64,000 nt of DNA from an uncultured Clostridia bacterium (GTDB lineage Bacteria > Bacillota > Clostridia > Saccharofermentanales > Saccharofermentanaceae): positions 33,694-97,693 of the forward strand of contig CAMNGC010000006.1 in assembly GCA_946537885.1 (NCBI GenBank). Reading direction: 5' to 3'. This document shows, in pieces, positions 42,364 to 50,984 of this stretch (positions are counted from its first letter, which is position 1; the number at the start of each line of letters is the position of its first letter). The notes under the pieces are model-generated. The model made no database searches. It saw nothing but the letters and a program-made list of their open reading frames with translations, and was not told the origin of the DNA. Both the position numbers and the translations under genes were made by a program.

Positions 42364-43617
42364 ATGAAGAACCCGATCTATCCCAATGAGACCTATAAGA
42401 TGAGAGGTGAGATCAAGGAGCACCTGCTTAGAGATATAATCCCTTTCTGGCTTGCTCTTAAGGACGTTGACAATGGCGGTTTTTACGGCTATGTCGGCTA
42501 TGGACGCGATGTGGATAAGCAGGCTGAGAAGGGGTGTATCTTAAACAGCCGCATACTCTGGTTCTTCTCGAATTGCTATCTGTTGTATAAGGATGGTCTG
42601 CTGACGGATGCTGATCTGGCGGCAGAAGATCTTAAGGCAGCTCAGATCCTGGCAGCCGCAGATCACGCTTTTGATTTTATGAGATCGGCGTTCCTCGATA
42701 AGATAAATGGCGGAGTCCTTTGGTCGGTCAGCTTTGACGGCAAAGCCCTGGACACGACCAAACATACTTATAATCAAGCATTTGCAGTCTACTCATTGGC
42801 GTCTTATTATCGTGCTTCGGGCAATAAAGAGGCCTTAGGAACAGCATGTATGATCTACGATATTATCGAGAGCCGCTGCAAGGATGACAAGGGCTATCTC
42901 GAAGCCTTCAATATTGATTTTACGCCCGCCGGCAACGACAAGCTCAGCGAGAACGGGGTTATGGCGGATAAGACCATGAATACGCTGCTGCATGTCATGG
43001 AGGCCTATACGGAGCTGTATAAGGCGACGGAAGATGTGGGGATAAGAGGGCAGATGATACGTGTTATGGAGATCTTTAAGAACAAGATCTATAACCCGCG
43101 ACTTAGAAGGCAGGAGGTCTTTTTCGATGAGGATTATAATTCCATAATCGATCTTCATTCCTATGGGCATGATATAGAGACCTCTTGGCTTCTGGACAGG
43201 ACATTGGAGGTAATAGGTGATCCGTCTCTTACGCGAATGATGGAGCAGATCTCCGACGCTCTGTCGGAAAACATTTACGAGACTGCTTTCGACGGCAGAT
43301 CGCTTGCCAATGAGTGCGACAAAGGTGTCGTCAACAATAAAAGAGTCTGGTGGGTACAGGCTGAGACTGTTATCGGATTCTTGAACGCTTATGCTAAACA
43401 TCCTGATGAGAAGAAATATATCGATGCTGTTTTGAGGGAATGGGAGTTTATCAGAGATTTTCAGATAGATCACAGAGGTCATCCGGCTGAATGGTACGGG
43501 GAGATCGGAGCAGACGGAAGGCCGGATCCGACCCAGCCTCTGGCAGATCCATGGAAGTGCCCATATCACAACGGCAGAATGTGTATCGAGGTCATAAGAA
43601 GGCTGGAGGACATCTGA
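42364..43617 (+). CDS. Cellobiose 2-epimerase (AGE superfamily)
   Basis: The 417-residue protein belongs to the N-acylglucosamine 2-epimerase fold, an (alpha/alpha)6 barrel. Motifs: [14 protein letters not shown] near 36-50, [11 protein letters not shown], and [16 protein letters not shown], typical of cellobiose 2-epimerases. The enzyme turns mannobiose into mannosyl-glucose, the substrate for the next gene. No signal peptide. GGAGG lies seven bases before the start. One-base gap to the GH130 gene. The context makes cellobiose/mannobiose epimerase more likely than GlcNAc epimerase. Confidence 0.88.
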   Translation: MKNPIYPNETYKMRGEIKEHLLRDIIPFWLALKDVDNGGFYGYVGYGRDVDKQAEKGCILNSRILWFFSNCYLLYKDGLLTDADLAAEDLKAAQILAAADHAFDFMRSAFLDKINGGVLWSVSFDGKALDTTKHTYNQAFAVYSLASYYRASGNKEALGTACMIYDIIESRCKDDKGYLEAFNIDFTPAGNDKLSENGVMADKTMNTLLHVMEAYTELYKATEDVGIRGQMIRVMEIFKNKIYNPRLRRQEVFFDEDYNSIIDLHSYGHDIETSWLLDRTLEVIGDPSLTRMMEQISDALSENIYETAFDGRSLANECDKGVVNNKRVWWVQAETVIGFLNAYAKHPDEKKYIDAVLREWEFIRDFQIDHRGHPAEWYGEIGADGRPDPTQPLADPWKCPYHNGRMCIEVIRRLEDI

Positions 43618-43618
43618 T

Positions 43619-44800
43619 ATGGCTATCTGCGATCAATACTTTAGCGAGCTTAAAAAGCAGGAAGAGCTTTTGGGACGCAAGAACGAGCCGACCGGAGAAT
43701 ATAACGGTATATATAGCCGTTACAAGTATCCGGTGCTTACAAGGGAACATGTTCCGCTTATCTGGAGGTACGATCTCGACAGCAAGACTAATCCCTTCTT
43801 TATCGAGCGGCTGGGAGTTAATGCCGTTTTTAATTCCGGTGCCATTTATCTGAACGGCAAGTATTGTCTGGCAGCCAGAGTCGAAGGTAATGATCGAAAA
43901 TCCTTTTTTGCCATAGCCGAGAGTGACAACGGCATAGATAATTTTCGCTTTACAGACCATCCGGTCTTGATTCCTGACACATATTCTGAAGAGACAAACG
44001 TTTATGATATGAGGCTTACGGCTCATGAGGACGGCTGGATCTACGGTATCTTCTGCTCCGAGAGAAAGGATCGGGATTCTGATGATCTGTCGGCGGCGAT
44101 CGCTTGCGCGGGAATAGTCAGGACCAAGGATCTCAGGACATGGGAAAGACTTGATGACCTTGTTACTCTTAATTCCCCTCAACAGCGAAATGTCGTACTG
44201 CATCCGGAATTCGTAGAAGGAAAATATGCTTTCTATACCAGACCTATGGATGGGTTTATCGATACCGGTAAAGGAAGCGGGATCGGTTTTGGTCTCTGTG
44301 ACGATATCACACACGCAGTGATCGATGAAGAGAAGATGACGAGTCTTCGTAAATATCACACTATAACGGAAGCAAAGAACGGTGCCGGAGCTGTGCCGAT
44401 CAAAACAGAGCGCGGCTGGATACATATCGCTCACGGTGTAAGAAATACAGCTGCCGGTCTGCGTTATGTCCTATATTGTTTTGCGACCTCCTTAGCTGAT
44501 CCCTCCAAGGTTATCGCGGAGCCCTCGGGCATGTTATTGGGGCCTCGCGGGGAGGAGAGAAGCGGCGACGTATCAAACGTAGTCTTCTGTAACGGCGCCA
44601 TAGTCAACGAGAAGGGAGAGGTCTTCATATATTACGCCTCTTCCGACACAAGGCTTCATGTGGCGACATCAACGATAGAGCGCCTTACGGACTACGTTTT
44701 TGCTACGCCGTCAGATCCCGGACGGTCAAGCCTTTGTGTCAAGCAGAGGACGGAGATGATAGATCGTAATCTTGAATTATTAAAGGAGGCGGGTTTATGA
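43619..44800 (+). CDS. GH130 4-O-beta-mannosyl-glucose phosphorylase
   Basis: A five-bladed propeller enzyme (393 residues) that splits mannosyl-beta-1,4-glucose with phosphate to mannose 1-phosphate and glucose. The catalytic acid is in [13 protein letters not shown], with [12 protein letters not shown] and NVVLHPEF as other family segments. Its sequence fits the GH130_1 subgroup ([19 protein letters not shown]), and the upstream epimerase supplies its substrate. The next gene overlaps it by 4 bases (ATGA). Cytoplasmic. Confidence 0.9.
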   Translation: MAICDQYFSELKKQEELLGRKNEPTGEYNGIYSRYKYPVLTREHVPLIWRYDLDSKTNPFFIERLGVNAVFNSGAIYLNGKYCLAARVEGNDRKSFFAIAESDNGIDNFRFTDHPVLIPDTYSEETNVYDMRLTAHEDGWIYGIFCSERKDRDSDDLSAAIACAGIVRTKDLRTWERLDDLVTLNSPQQRNVVLHPEFVEGKYAFYTRPMDGFIDTGKGSGIGFGLCDDITHAVIDEEKMTSLRKYHTITEAKNGAGAVPIKTERGWIHIAHGVRNTAAGLRYVLYCFATSLADPSKVIAEPSGMLLGPRGEERSGDVSNVVFCNGAIVNEKGEVFIYYASSDTRLHVATSTIERLTDYVFATPSDPGRSSLCVKQRTEMIDRNLELLKEAGL

Positions 44801-45822
44801 GTAAATACAAGATCTTTTCTTCTGAAGTAGCCAATATGCCTTGGCAGGATAAGCCGGCGGACCACAAGGGGCACGCTCCCATCTGGCGTTATTCGGGGAA
44901 CCCGATAATCGGAAGAAACCCGGTAAAGGGCGTGGCCAGGATCTTTAATAGCGCTGTAATTCCGTATGACGGAGCTTTTATCGGCGTCTTCCGCGGAGAG
45001 CAGGTAGACGGCATCCCTCATATCTATCTCGGCAGATCTTGCGATGGAATTAACTGGGATATTGATGAGGAGAAGATAAGGTTTATCGACAGGGACGGCA
45101 AAGAATTCATGCCGAGGTATGCTTATGATCCGCGACTGGTGAAGGTTGATTTTACTTATTATCTGATCTGGTGTCAGGATTTCTACGGGGCGGCGATCGG
45201 AATTGCCGAGACAAGAGATTTTAAGACATTTACCCGTCTCGAGAACCCCTTTATTCCGTTTAACCGTAATGCTGTGCTCTTTCCGCGTAAGGTCGGCGGC
45301 AATTATCTGATGCTCTCAAGACCGTCGGACAGCGGGCATACCCCCTTCGGTGATATATTCCTAAGCGAGAGCCCGGATATGGAATTCTGGGGCAGACACC
45401 GTCATGTTATGAGTCGCGGGGAGAACTGGTGGGAAAGCGTTAAGATCGGCGGAGGTGCTGCTCCCATCGAGACCGATGAGGGCTGGCTTCTTTTCTATCA
45501 CGGAGTCAGCAGTACCTGTAACGGCTTTGTCTATTCCGTTGGGGGTGCAATCCTCGATCTTGATAATCCCTCCATTGTCAAATATCGCTGTGCCAATTAT
45601 CTACTGACACCCGAAGAATGGTATGAGGAGAAGGGATTTGTTCCCAATGTATGTTTTCCCTGTGCCACAATACACGATCCCGTCACCGGCAGGATAGCGC
45701 TTTATTATGGCGCTGCGGACAGCTATGTGGGGCTTGCTTTCACGACGGTTGATGAGATAATCGACTACATAAAAGAGAATAGTAAGACTGAGCTGTCAGA
45801 TACAGAGATCGGGAGACGCTAA
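44797..45822 (+). CDS. GH130 beta-1,4-mannooligosaccharide phosphorylase
   Basis: A second GH130 propeller, 341 residues, of the GH130_2 subgroup that removes mannose 1-phosphate from longer mannooligosaccharides. Key segments: [19 protein letters not shown] near the N-terminus, catalytic acid in YAYDPRL, and [17 protein letters not shown] with phosphate-binding residues. It overlaps the previous gene by 4 bases, so translation is coupled. The pair matches the two-phosphorylase mannan pathway known from Ruminococcus albus. Confidence 0.88.
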   Translation: MSKYKIFSSEVANMPWQDKPADHKGHAPIWRYSGNPIIGRNPVKGVARIFNSAVIPYDGAFIGVFRGEQVDGIPHIYLGRSCDGINWDIDEEKIRFIDRDGKEFMPRYAYDPRLVKVDFTYYLIWCQDFYGAAIGIAETRDFKTFTRLENPFIPFNRNAVLFPRKVGGNYLMLSRPSDSGHTPFGDIFLSESPDMEFWGRHRHVMSRGENWWESVKIGGGAAPIETDEGWLLFYHGVSSTCNGFVYSVGGAILDLDNPSIVKYRCANYLLTPEEWYEEKGFVPNVCFPCATIHDPVTGRIALYYGAADSYVGLAFTTVDEIIDYIKENSKTELSDTEIGRR

Positions 45823-45824
45823 AT

Positions 45825-46880
45825 ATGATAATCGAGGCATCGGACAACAGGCTTTTATATTCAGGCAGAATAGGAAAAACAAAGGAAGGCTTACCTCTGT
45901 TTGTCTATCCGGCGACTTCCGTAACTGTCAGATTCAAGGCTCGTAAGATCACTGCCGTGATCAGGGCAAGATGCGAATATTGGGATGCTTATATCGGATA
46001 TATCATAGACGGAGTTCACGGCAAGCTTAAGATCAATGAGGGTGTAAACAGCCTGCTGCTGGCGGAATTCCCCGGAGACAGCACACATGAGCTTATGCTC
46101 TATAAACGGCAGGATTCCTGTAACCGGATCGTTTTCGAAAAGTTTGTTATTGAAGGAGATGAGCCGGAGATCATTGAGGGACTTAAAGCTCCGGTAAGAC
46201 GGATCGAAGTTTACGGTGACAGCGTGTCGGCCGGAGAGGTATCTGAGGCGATCGAATATACGGGAAAAACAGATCCTATGCATAACGGAGAGTTTTCCGA
46301 TGCCTATTATTCATTTGCGTGGATGACTGCAAGGCAACTGAATGCCCGGATCCATGATATTGCTCAGGGAGGTATTGCGTTAGATCACGGCACCGGCTGG
46401 TTTCATGAAGGTGACAAGGGCGGCGCCATCGGAATGTGGGATATCTATGACAAGATCAGCTATGACCCTTTCTATGGTGAAATAAGCTACTGGGACTTTG
46501 GACAATATATCCCGCATGTGGTGCTGCTGGCAATAGGTCAGAATGATGCACATCCCTACGATTTTATGGCGGATGATTATGACGGGAACAGGGCAGATGC
46601 CTGGCGCCGATCTTACGGGGCTTTCCTTGCAAGGTTAAGAGAGATCTATCCTGAGGCTCTGATAATAAGCATGACGACGCTTCTTGATCATGATGAAGCC
46701 TGGGACAGGGCGATAAGAGAGGTAAGCATGAATCTGAGTGATCCTAAGATTGTAAACTACCGTTTTGAACGCAATGGCAAGGCTACGCCCGGGCATCTGA
46801 GGATAAGCGAGGCAAAGGAAATGGCCGATGAACTGAGTTCTTTTATTGATTCCTTCGGTCCTTCAGTGTGGGAGAGTTAA
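45825..46880 (+). CDS. CE2-type SGNH acetylesterase, intracellular
   Basis: A two-domain carbohydrate esterase of 351 residues: N-terminal jelly-roll-like part (about 1-120) and SGNH domain with GDSVSAG (catalytic Ser), AQGGIAL, and IGQNDAHPYD, ending with a histidine in TPGHLRISEA. This is the CE2 layout. There is no signal peptide, so it would deacetylate acetylated mannooligosaccharides in the cytoplasm so the phosphorylases can work. Two-base gap from the GH130 gene. Confidence 0.82.
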   Translation: MIIEASDNRLLYSGRIGKTKEGLPLFVYPATSVTVRFKARKITAVIRARCEYWDAYIGYIIDGVHGKLKINEGVNSLLLAEFPGDSTHELMLYKRQDSCNRIVFEKFVIEGDEPEIIEGLKAPVRRIEVYGDSVSAGEVSEAIEYTGKTDPMHNGEFSDAYYSFAWMTARQLNARIHDIAQGGIALDHGTGWFHEGDKGGAIGMWDIYDKISYDPFYGEISYWDFGQYIPHVVLLAIGQNDAHPYDFMADDYDGNRADAWRRSYGAFLARLREIYPEALIISMTTLLDHDEAWDRAIREVSMNLSDPKIVNYRFERNGKATPGHLRISEAKEMADELSSFIDSFGPSVWES

Positions 46881-46881
46881 G

Positions 46882-47868
46882 ATGGAAAAGAATACGATCC
46901 TCTTTATGCGTCCGGTCCTTAAGGAGAAGATATGGGGCGGTAACCGCTTGAGCCGGGATTTCGGCTATGATGTCGGCGAAGACTCCAGAATAGGCGAGTG
47001 CTGGGGGATCAGCGCTGTTCCCGGTTCGGAGACATGCGTCGCGGAAGGCCCCTTTGAGGGGAAGACTTTGGCGCAGCTCTGGAGTGAGGACAGGGAGCTT
47101 TTCGGCGGGCTGAATTACGAGCAGTTTCCTTTAATGGTCAAGATCATCGATGCAGCCGGAGATTTGAGTATTCAGGTGCATCCGGATGACAGTTATGCCC
47201 GCAGGGTGGAGGGCAAGCCTTTTGGTAAGACAGAATGCTGGTATATCCTGGACTGCGACAGGACTGCCTCCATAATCTACGGTCACAATGCAAGAACCGA
47301 GGAAGAATTGAAGACTATGATCTCGGAGGGCAGATGGGATGATCTTCTCTGCGAGATACCGGTTAAGTCCGGAGACTTCCTGCAGATCAACCCCGGTACC
47401 ATACATGCCATAAAGGCGGGCACGATGATCCTGGAGACTCAGCAGAGCAGTGATCTTACTTATCGCCTTTATGATTACGACAGAGTCGATAAAGACGGAA
47501 ATAAGCGAGAGCTTCATATAGACAAATGTATCGACAACATCAGAGTGCCGGCTGAGCGCCCCCGTAAGCCTTCGACCTTATCTGCAGCTGCAGATATAAG
47601 AAATCTCATGGGCGACGGACGACTTGGCGAGAGTTTTGTCTTGGAACTCTTTGCCTGCCGTTGTTATACGGTCTTCGAGATCAGGGTGGGAGGGAGTCTC
47701 AGACTCAAGCAGCCATTTCCATTCCTTAACATGAGTGTTGTAGACGGCTTCGGTGAGATAAATGAGCATCCGATATCCAAGGGCGATCACTTTATCGTTC
47801 CCTGTGACTTCGGGAATATAAGCCTTACAGGCAATCTTAAACTGGTGGCATCGACAGTAATGTATTAA
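46882..47868 (+). CDS. manA: Mannose-6-phosphate isomerase, class I
   Basis: The track starts upstream at 46846; ATG 46882 is chosen because it is one base after the esterase stop and follows GGGAGAG. The 328-residue zinc enzyme has the metal ligands in IQVHPDDSY (Gln and His), KTECWYIL (Glu) and INPGTIHAIKAG (His). It converts mannose 6-phosphate to fructose 6-phosphate, the exit of the mannan pathway. A phosphomannomutase to make mannose 6-phosphate from mannose 1-phosphate is not in the window, and neither is a transporter. Confidence 0.93.
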   Translation: MEKNTILFMRPVLKEKIWGGNRLSRDFGYDVGEDSRIGECWGISAVPGSETCVAEGPFEGKTLAQLWSEDRELFGGLNYEQFPLMVKIIDAAGDLSIQVHPDDSYARRVEGKPFGKTECWYILDCDRTASIIYGHNARTEEELKTMISEGRWDDLLCEIPVKSGDFLQINPGTIHAIKAGTMILETQQSSDLTYRLYDYDRVDKDGNKRELHIDKCIDNIRVPAERPRKPSTLSAAADIRNLMGDGRLGESFVLELFACRCYTVFEIRVGGSLRLKQPFPFLNMSVVDGFGEINEHPISKGDHFIVPCDFGNISLTGNLKLVASTVMY

Positions 47869-47920
47869 GCCTTAAGACTTGTGTCTATCTCTTACGGCAA
47901 AATTGTTCTATAATCAATGC

Positions 47921-49399
47921 ATGCTTTTTAATTCATTGAGTTTCCTGGTCTTCTTCCCGGTGTGCGTTCTCGTATATTACGCCATCCCGAAGAAGGATCA
48001 ATATATCTGGCTCTTGGCGTCAAGTTACTATTTCTATATGAAATGGAACCCCGCCTATCTTTTGTTACTGCTATTCTCAACGGCAATAACTTATACGGGC
48101 GGACGGCTGATAGAAGGAGCGGAACACAAACAGATCAAAGACCCCCTAAGCTACAAGAAGCTTTGTGTTGCGGGAAGTTTTATCTTGAACCTGAGCGTGC
48201 TCTTTATCTTCAAATATCTTAATATGACGATCGATCTGACGGAAAGATTAATGGATCTTGCGGGAAACAGCGTCAGCCTCGGTCGAAGCGATTTGATCCT
48301 GCCGGTTGGCATATCTTTCTACACTTTCCAGGCCTTAAGCTACACTATGGATGTCTATAGGGGAGAGATAAAGGCGGAGAGGAATTTCCTTAAATATGCT
48401 CTCTTTGTGTCTTTCTTTCCGCAGCTTGTAGCGGGGCCTATAGAGAGAAGTAAGAATCTTCTTCCTCAGGTGAATCAGGAGCATTCTTTTGATTATGAGA
48501 GAGCAAGAGACGGTCTTTATCTTATGCTTTGGGGCTACTTTCTCAAGGTAGTACTGGCAGACAGGATCGCTATAGCAGTTGATTCGGTATATAACGATTA
48601 CACTTCTCACAGCGGCCTCATGATCATCCTTGCGACAGTGCTGTTCGCTTTTCAGATCTATTGTGATTTTGCAGGTTATTCCATCATCGCCATCGGTGCC
48701 GCAAAGATCCTCGGATTCAAGTTGATGGAGAATTTCAATTCCCCTTATCTTGCCGGATCATCTGCCGACTTCTGGAGAAGGTGGCATATTTCTCTGTCAT
48801 CATGGTTCAGGGATTATCTGTACATCCCCTTAGGCGGCAATCGCAAAGGCCGTTATCGAAAATACTTAAATCTCATGATCGTCTTCTGGGTCAGCGGACT
48901 CTGGCACGGCGCAGCATGGCATTTTGTTGTTTGGGGCGGTCTGTGCGGTTTGTATCAGGTCCTGGGAGACATATTAAAGCCTGCAAGAGACAAGGCCTGC
49001 GCGGTGCTTAAGATAGGGGGGCGTTTACGCTGTGTTCTTTCCGTGATCGTGACCTTTATCCTGACTGATCTGGCCTGGCTCTTCTTCAGAGCAAACGGAT
49101 TTAAGGCGGCGGTTAAGATGATCTCACGGATCTTTACGCATACGACAAGCGGCAATGAGAGCGTAAGCGATGCTTTATCCATGAATACAGCTAACATAAT
49201 CGTTATGCTGATGGGGATCCTGCTGCTTATGACAGCAGATATGATCAAATTGCGCGGAGGAGAGATCAGAGGAAAGCTTCTGGCTTTGCCGATGCTGCCG
49301 AGATGCATGCTGACGGCAGCGATCGTTACTTTGATCCTTGTTATCGGTATATGGGGTGTGGGCTTTGATGCATCCGCATTCATCTATTTCCAGTTTTGA
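47921..49399 (+). CDS. MBOAT family membrane-bound O-acyltransferase
   Basis: Start ATG 47921 fits the family N-terminus MLFNSLSFLVFFPVCVLVYY; the upstream part of the track ORF is not coding-like. The 492-residue protein has about ten membrane helices and the MBOAT segment SADFWRRWHISLSSWFRDYLYIPLGGN with the catalytic histidine in LWHGAAWHFVVWG. It transfers acetyl groups across the membrane to surface polymers (AlgI/DltB type). TATAAT ends only six bases before the ATG, so the mRNA might be nearly leaderless. Its partner SGNH protein follows. Confidence 0.9.
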   Translation: MLFNSLSFLVFFPVCVLVYYAIPKKDQYIWLLASSYYFYMKWNPAYLLLLLFSTAITYTGGRLIEGAEHKQIKDPLSYKKLCVAGSFILNLSVLFIFKYLNMTIDLTERLMDLAGNSVSLGRSDLILPVGISFYTFQALSYTMDVYRGEIKAERNFLKYALFVSFFPQLVAGPIERSKNLLPQVNQEHSFDYERARDGLYLMLWGYFLKVVLADRIAIAVDSVYNDYTSHSGLMIILATVLFAFQIYCDFAGYSIIAIGAAKILGFKLMENFNSPYLAGSSADFWRRWHISLSSWFRDYLYIPLGGNRKGRYRKYLNLMIVFWVSGLWHGAAWHFVVWGGLCGLYQVLGDILKPARDKACAVLKIGGRLRCVLSVIVTFILTDLAWLFFRANGFKAAVKMISRIFTHTTSGNESVSDALSMNTANIIVMLMGILLLMTADMIKLRGGEIRGKLLALPMLPRCMLTAAIVTLILVIGIWGVGFDASAFIYFQF

Positions 49400-49419
49400 C
49401 GAAAGGAGCAGTGACAGTT

Positions 49420-50805
49420 ATGACTAAGCTTAACAAGATAATGTCCGTATTACTGACTCTTGTCTTTACGTTGCTCTTTGTATCCGGCGCAGCATATGTA
49501 TTGCGTGATAAGTCCGGAGAAGCAAAGCTTGGTGATTTCTATGACGATCCTTCCGATTACGATGTATATATCTTCGGCAGCAGCCACGCCGTTATGGGGC
49601 TTCTGCCGCTTGAATTATGGCAGGCAGAGGGGATCAGCTCCTATAATTTTGCAAACTTCGGACAGGCTATCCCTGTTGATTATTGGGTGCTTCGGAATGC
49701 TGCATCCGTCCATAAGCCGGAACTGGCGCTGATCGATGTATATACGGTATTTTTCGATGAGAAATATTCACATTTCCATATGGGATATCTGCACCAGAGC
49801 CTTGATACCATGCCCTGGTCAGCTACAAAGCTTAGGGCTCTAAAAGACCTTTTGGATGACGGTGAGAATCAAATGGAAATGTATATGCCTTTCTCATATT
49901 ATCATTCTCGTTGGGACAGCCTGTCAGTCGATGATCTTAAGCCTGTTGAACATCAGCTTCAGTTCGGTGCGGATGTCAACCAACAACTTATGGCACAGAT
50001 CGACGGAAGTGAGGTGGAGCCTGAGAAGCTTGAGAGACTTACTTTTCCTTTTGACAGTTATGATCTTTTGCCCGAGGATGATAAGTCTATGCCGCCGGAG
50101 ATCAGCGTGGAATATATCCGGAAGATGATCGAATTCTGTCAGGAAGAGGGGATAGAGGTAGTTCTTATCTCGTCGCCTCTTTATCTCACACAGGAGCAGC
50201 AAAGATATCTTAACTGGATAAATGATCTGGCAACTGAATACCATGTCCCTTTCATTAACGGTGTCAGATGCGATGTAGTGGACTACCGTACCGACATGTT
50301 GGACAGCGGTCACTTGAATTCAGCCGGAGCTCATAAATGGAGCAGTTATGTGGCATCTTATCTAATGGAGAATTATGGCTTGACAGATCACCGGGGAGAC
50401 CCGGATTATGAGCTTTTTGACGAGAATCTTGAAGCTCAGGGGAGAGTTCATGATGAACAGTTGATTGCCAACAGTTCTCTTTACGGCTGCCTGGTGCTTG
50501 CAGCTGATACACGCTATGATGTAGCGATATCGATCGCATCCGGATCTGCTGTTTATGATGACGATGAGATCAGGTTTCTGATAAACAATATCGTCGGTCT
50601 TGATATATCCGAAAATGAGTGGGAAAATGAAGGCGAGATAAACATAGCTAGTGATGCGGATTCTGTTTTGCCTGATGTGCGGGAGCTCGAGGATTACGAT
50701 ATCATCATCAGAGTTACAGACGCAGAGGGCCGGTTGATAACGGAATGTTCTTTCGTTTCTGATTACAACGGAATGGATGGCTTTACAAGGATATTCGGAC
50801 AGTGA
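49420..50805 (+). CDS. Membrane-anchored SGNH/DltD-like acyltransferase partner
   Basis: ATG 49420 follows AAAGGAG; the track's TTG 49396 overlaps the MBOAT end. The 461-residue protein has one N-terminal membrane helix (IMSVLLTLVFTLLFVSGAAYV), then an outside SGNH-like domain with the serine in IFGSSHAVMGLLP and the Asp-His pair in DSGHLNSAGAHKW. Such proteins receive the acetyl group from the MBOAT and put it on surface glycans or teichoic acid. The last 110 residues are a beta-rich domain of unknown role. Confidence 0.8.
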   Translation: MTKLNKIMSVLLTLVFTLLFVSGAAYVLRDKSGEAKLGDFYDDPSDYDVYIFGSSHAVMGLLPLELWQAEGISSYNFANFGQAIPVDYWVLRNAASVHKPELALIDVYTVFFDEKYSHFHMGYLHQSLDTMPWSATKLRALKDLLDDGENQMEMYMPFSYYHSRWDSLSVDDLKPVEHQLQFGADVNQQLMAQIDGSEVEPEKLERLTFPFDSYDLLPEDDKSMPPEISVEYIRKMIEFCQEEGIEVVLISSPLYLTQEQQRYLNWINDLATEYHVPFINGVRCDVVDYRTDMLDSGHLNSAGAHKWSSYVASYLMENYGLTDHRGDPDYELFDENLEAQGRVHDEQLIANSSLYGCLVLAADTRYDVAISIASGSAVYDDDEIRFLINNIVGLDISENEWENEGEINIASDADSVLPDVRELEDYDIIIRVTDAEGRLITECSFVSDYNGMDGFTRIFGQ

Positions 50806-50884
50806 ATATGACGATTAAGGCACTGTCCTCTTGTTATTGTGCACAAAAATGAACTTAAAATATCACGCTTTTTTGTAATTTTAG

Positions 50885-50974
50885 TTGGTATTTGTGGTCT
50901 CTTTATTATATAATCAGATGTGAGAAAAGTTGTTGCGCTCCCCGAAGGGGGATCGCAGCGACCTGTTGTAAGTG
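50885..50974 (+). promoter_or_regulatory. glg operon promoter and structured leader
   Basis: TTGGTA (50885-50890), 18-bp spacer, TATAAT (50909-50914). The roughly 65-base leader holds a GC-rich hairpin: GTTGCG with CGCAGC outside and CCCC-GAA-GGGG inside (about 50930-50962). No T run follows, so it is not an intrinsic terminator by itself; it might stabilise the mRNA or be bound by a regulator. Confidence 0.6.
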
Positions 50975-50984
50975 GAGGAAAGTA

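Noticed and set aside
43592-44434. 280-aa minus-strand ORF
   Set aside because: Antisense to the GH130 phosphorylase with intact catalytic motif.
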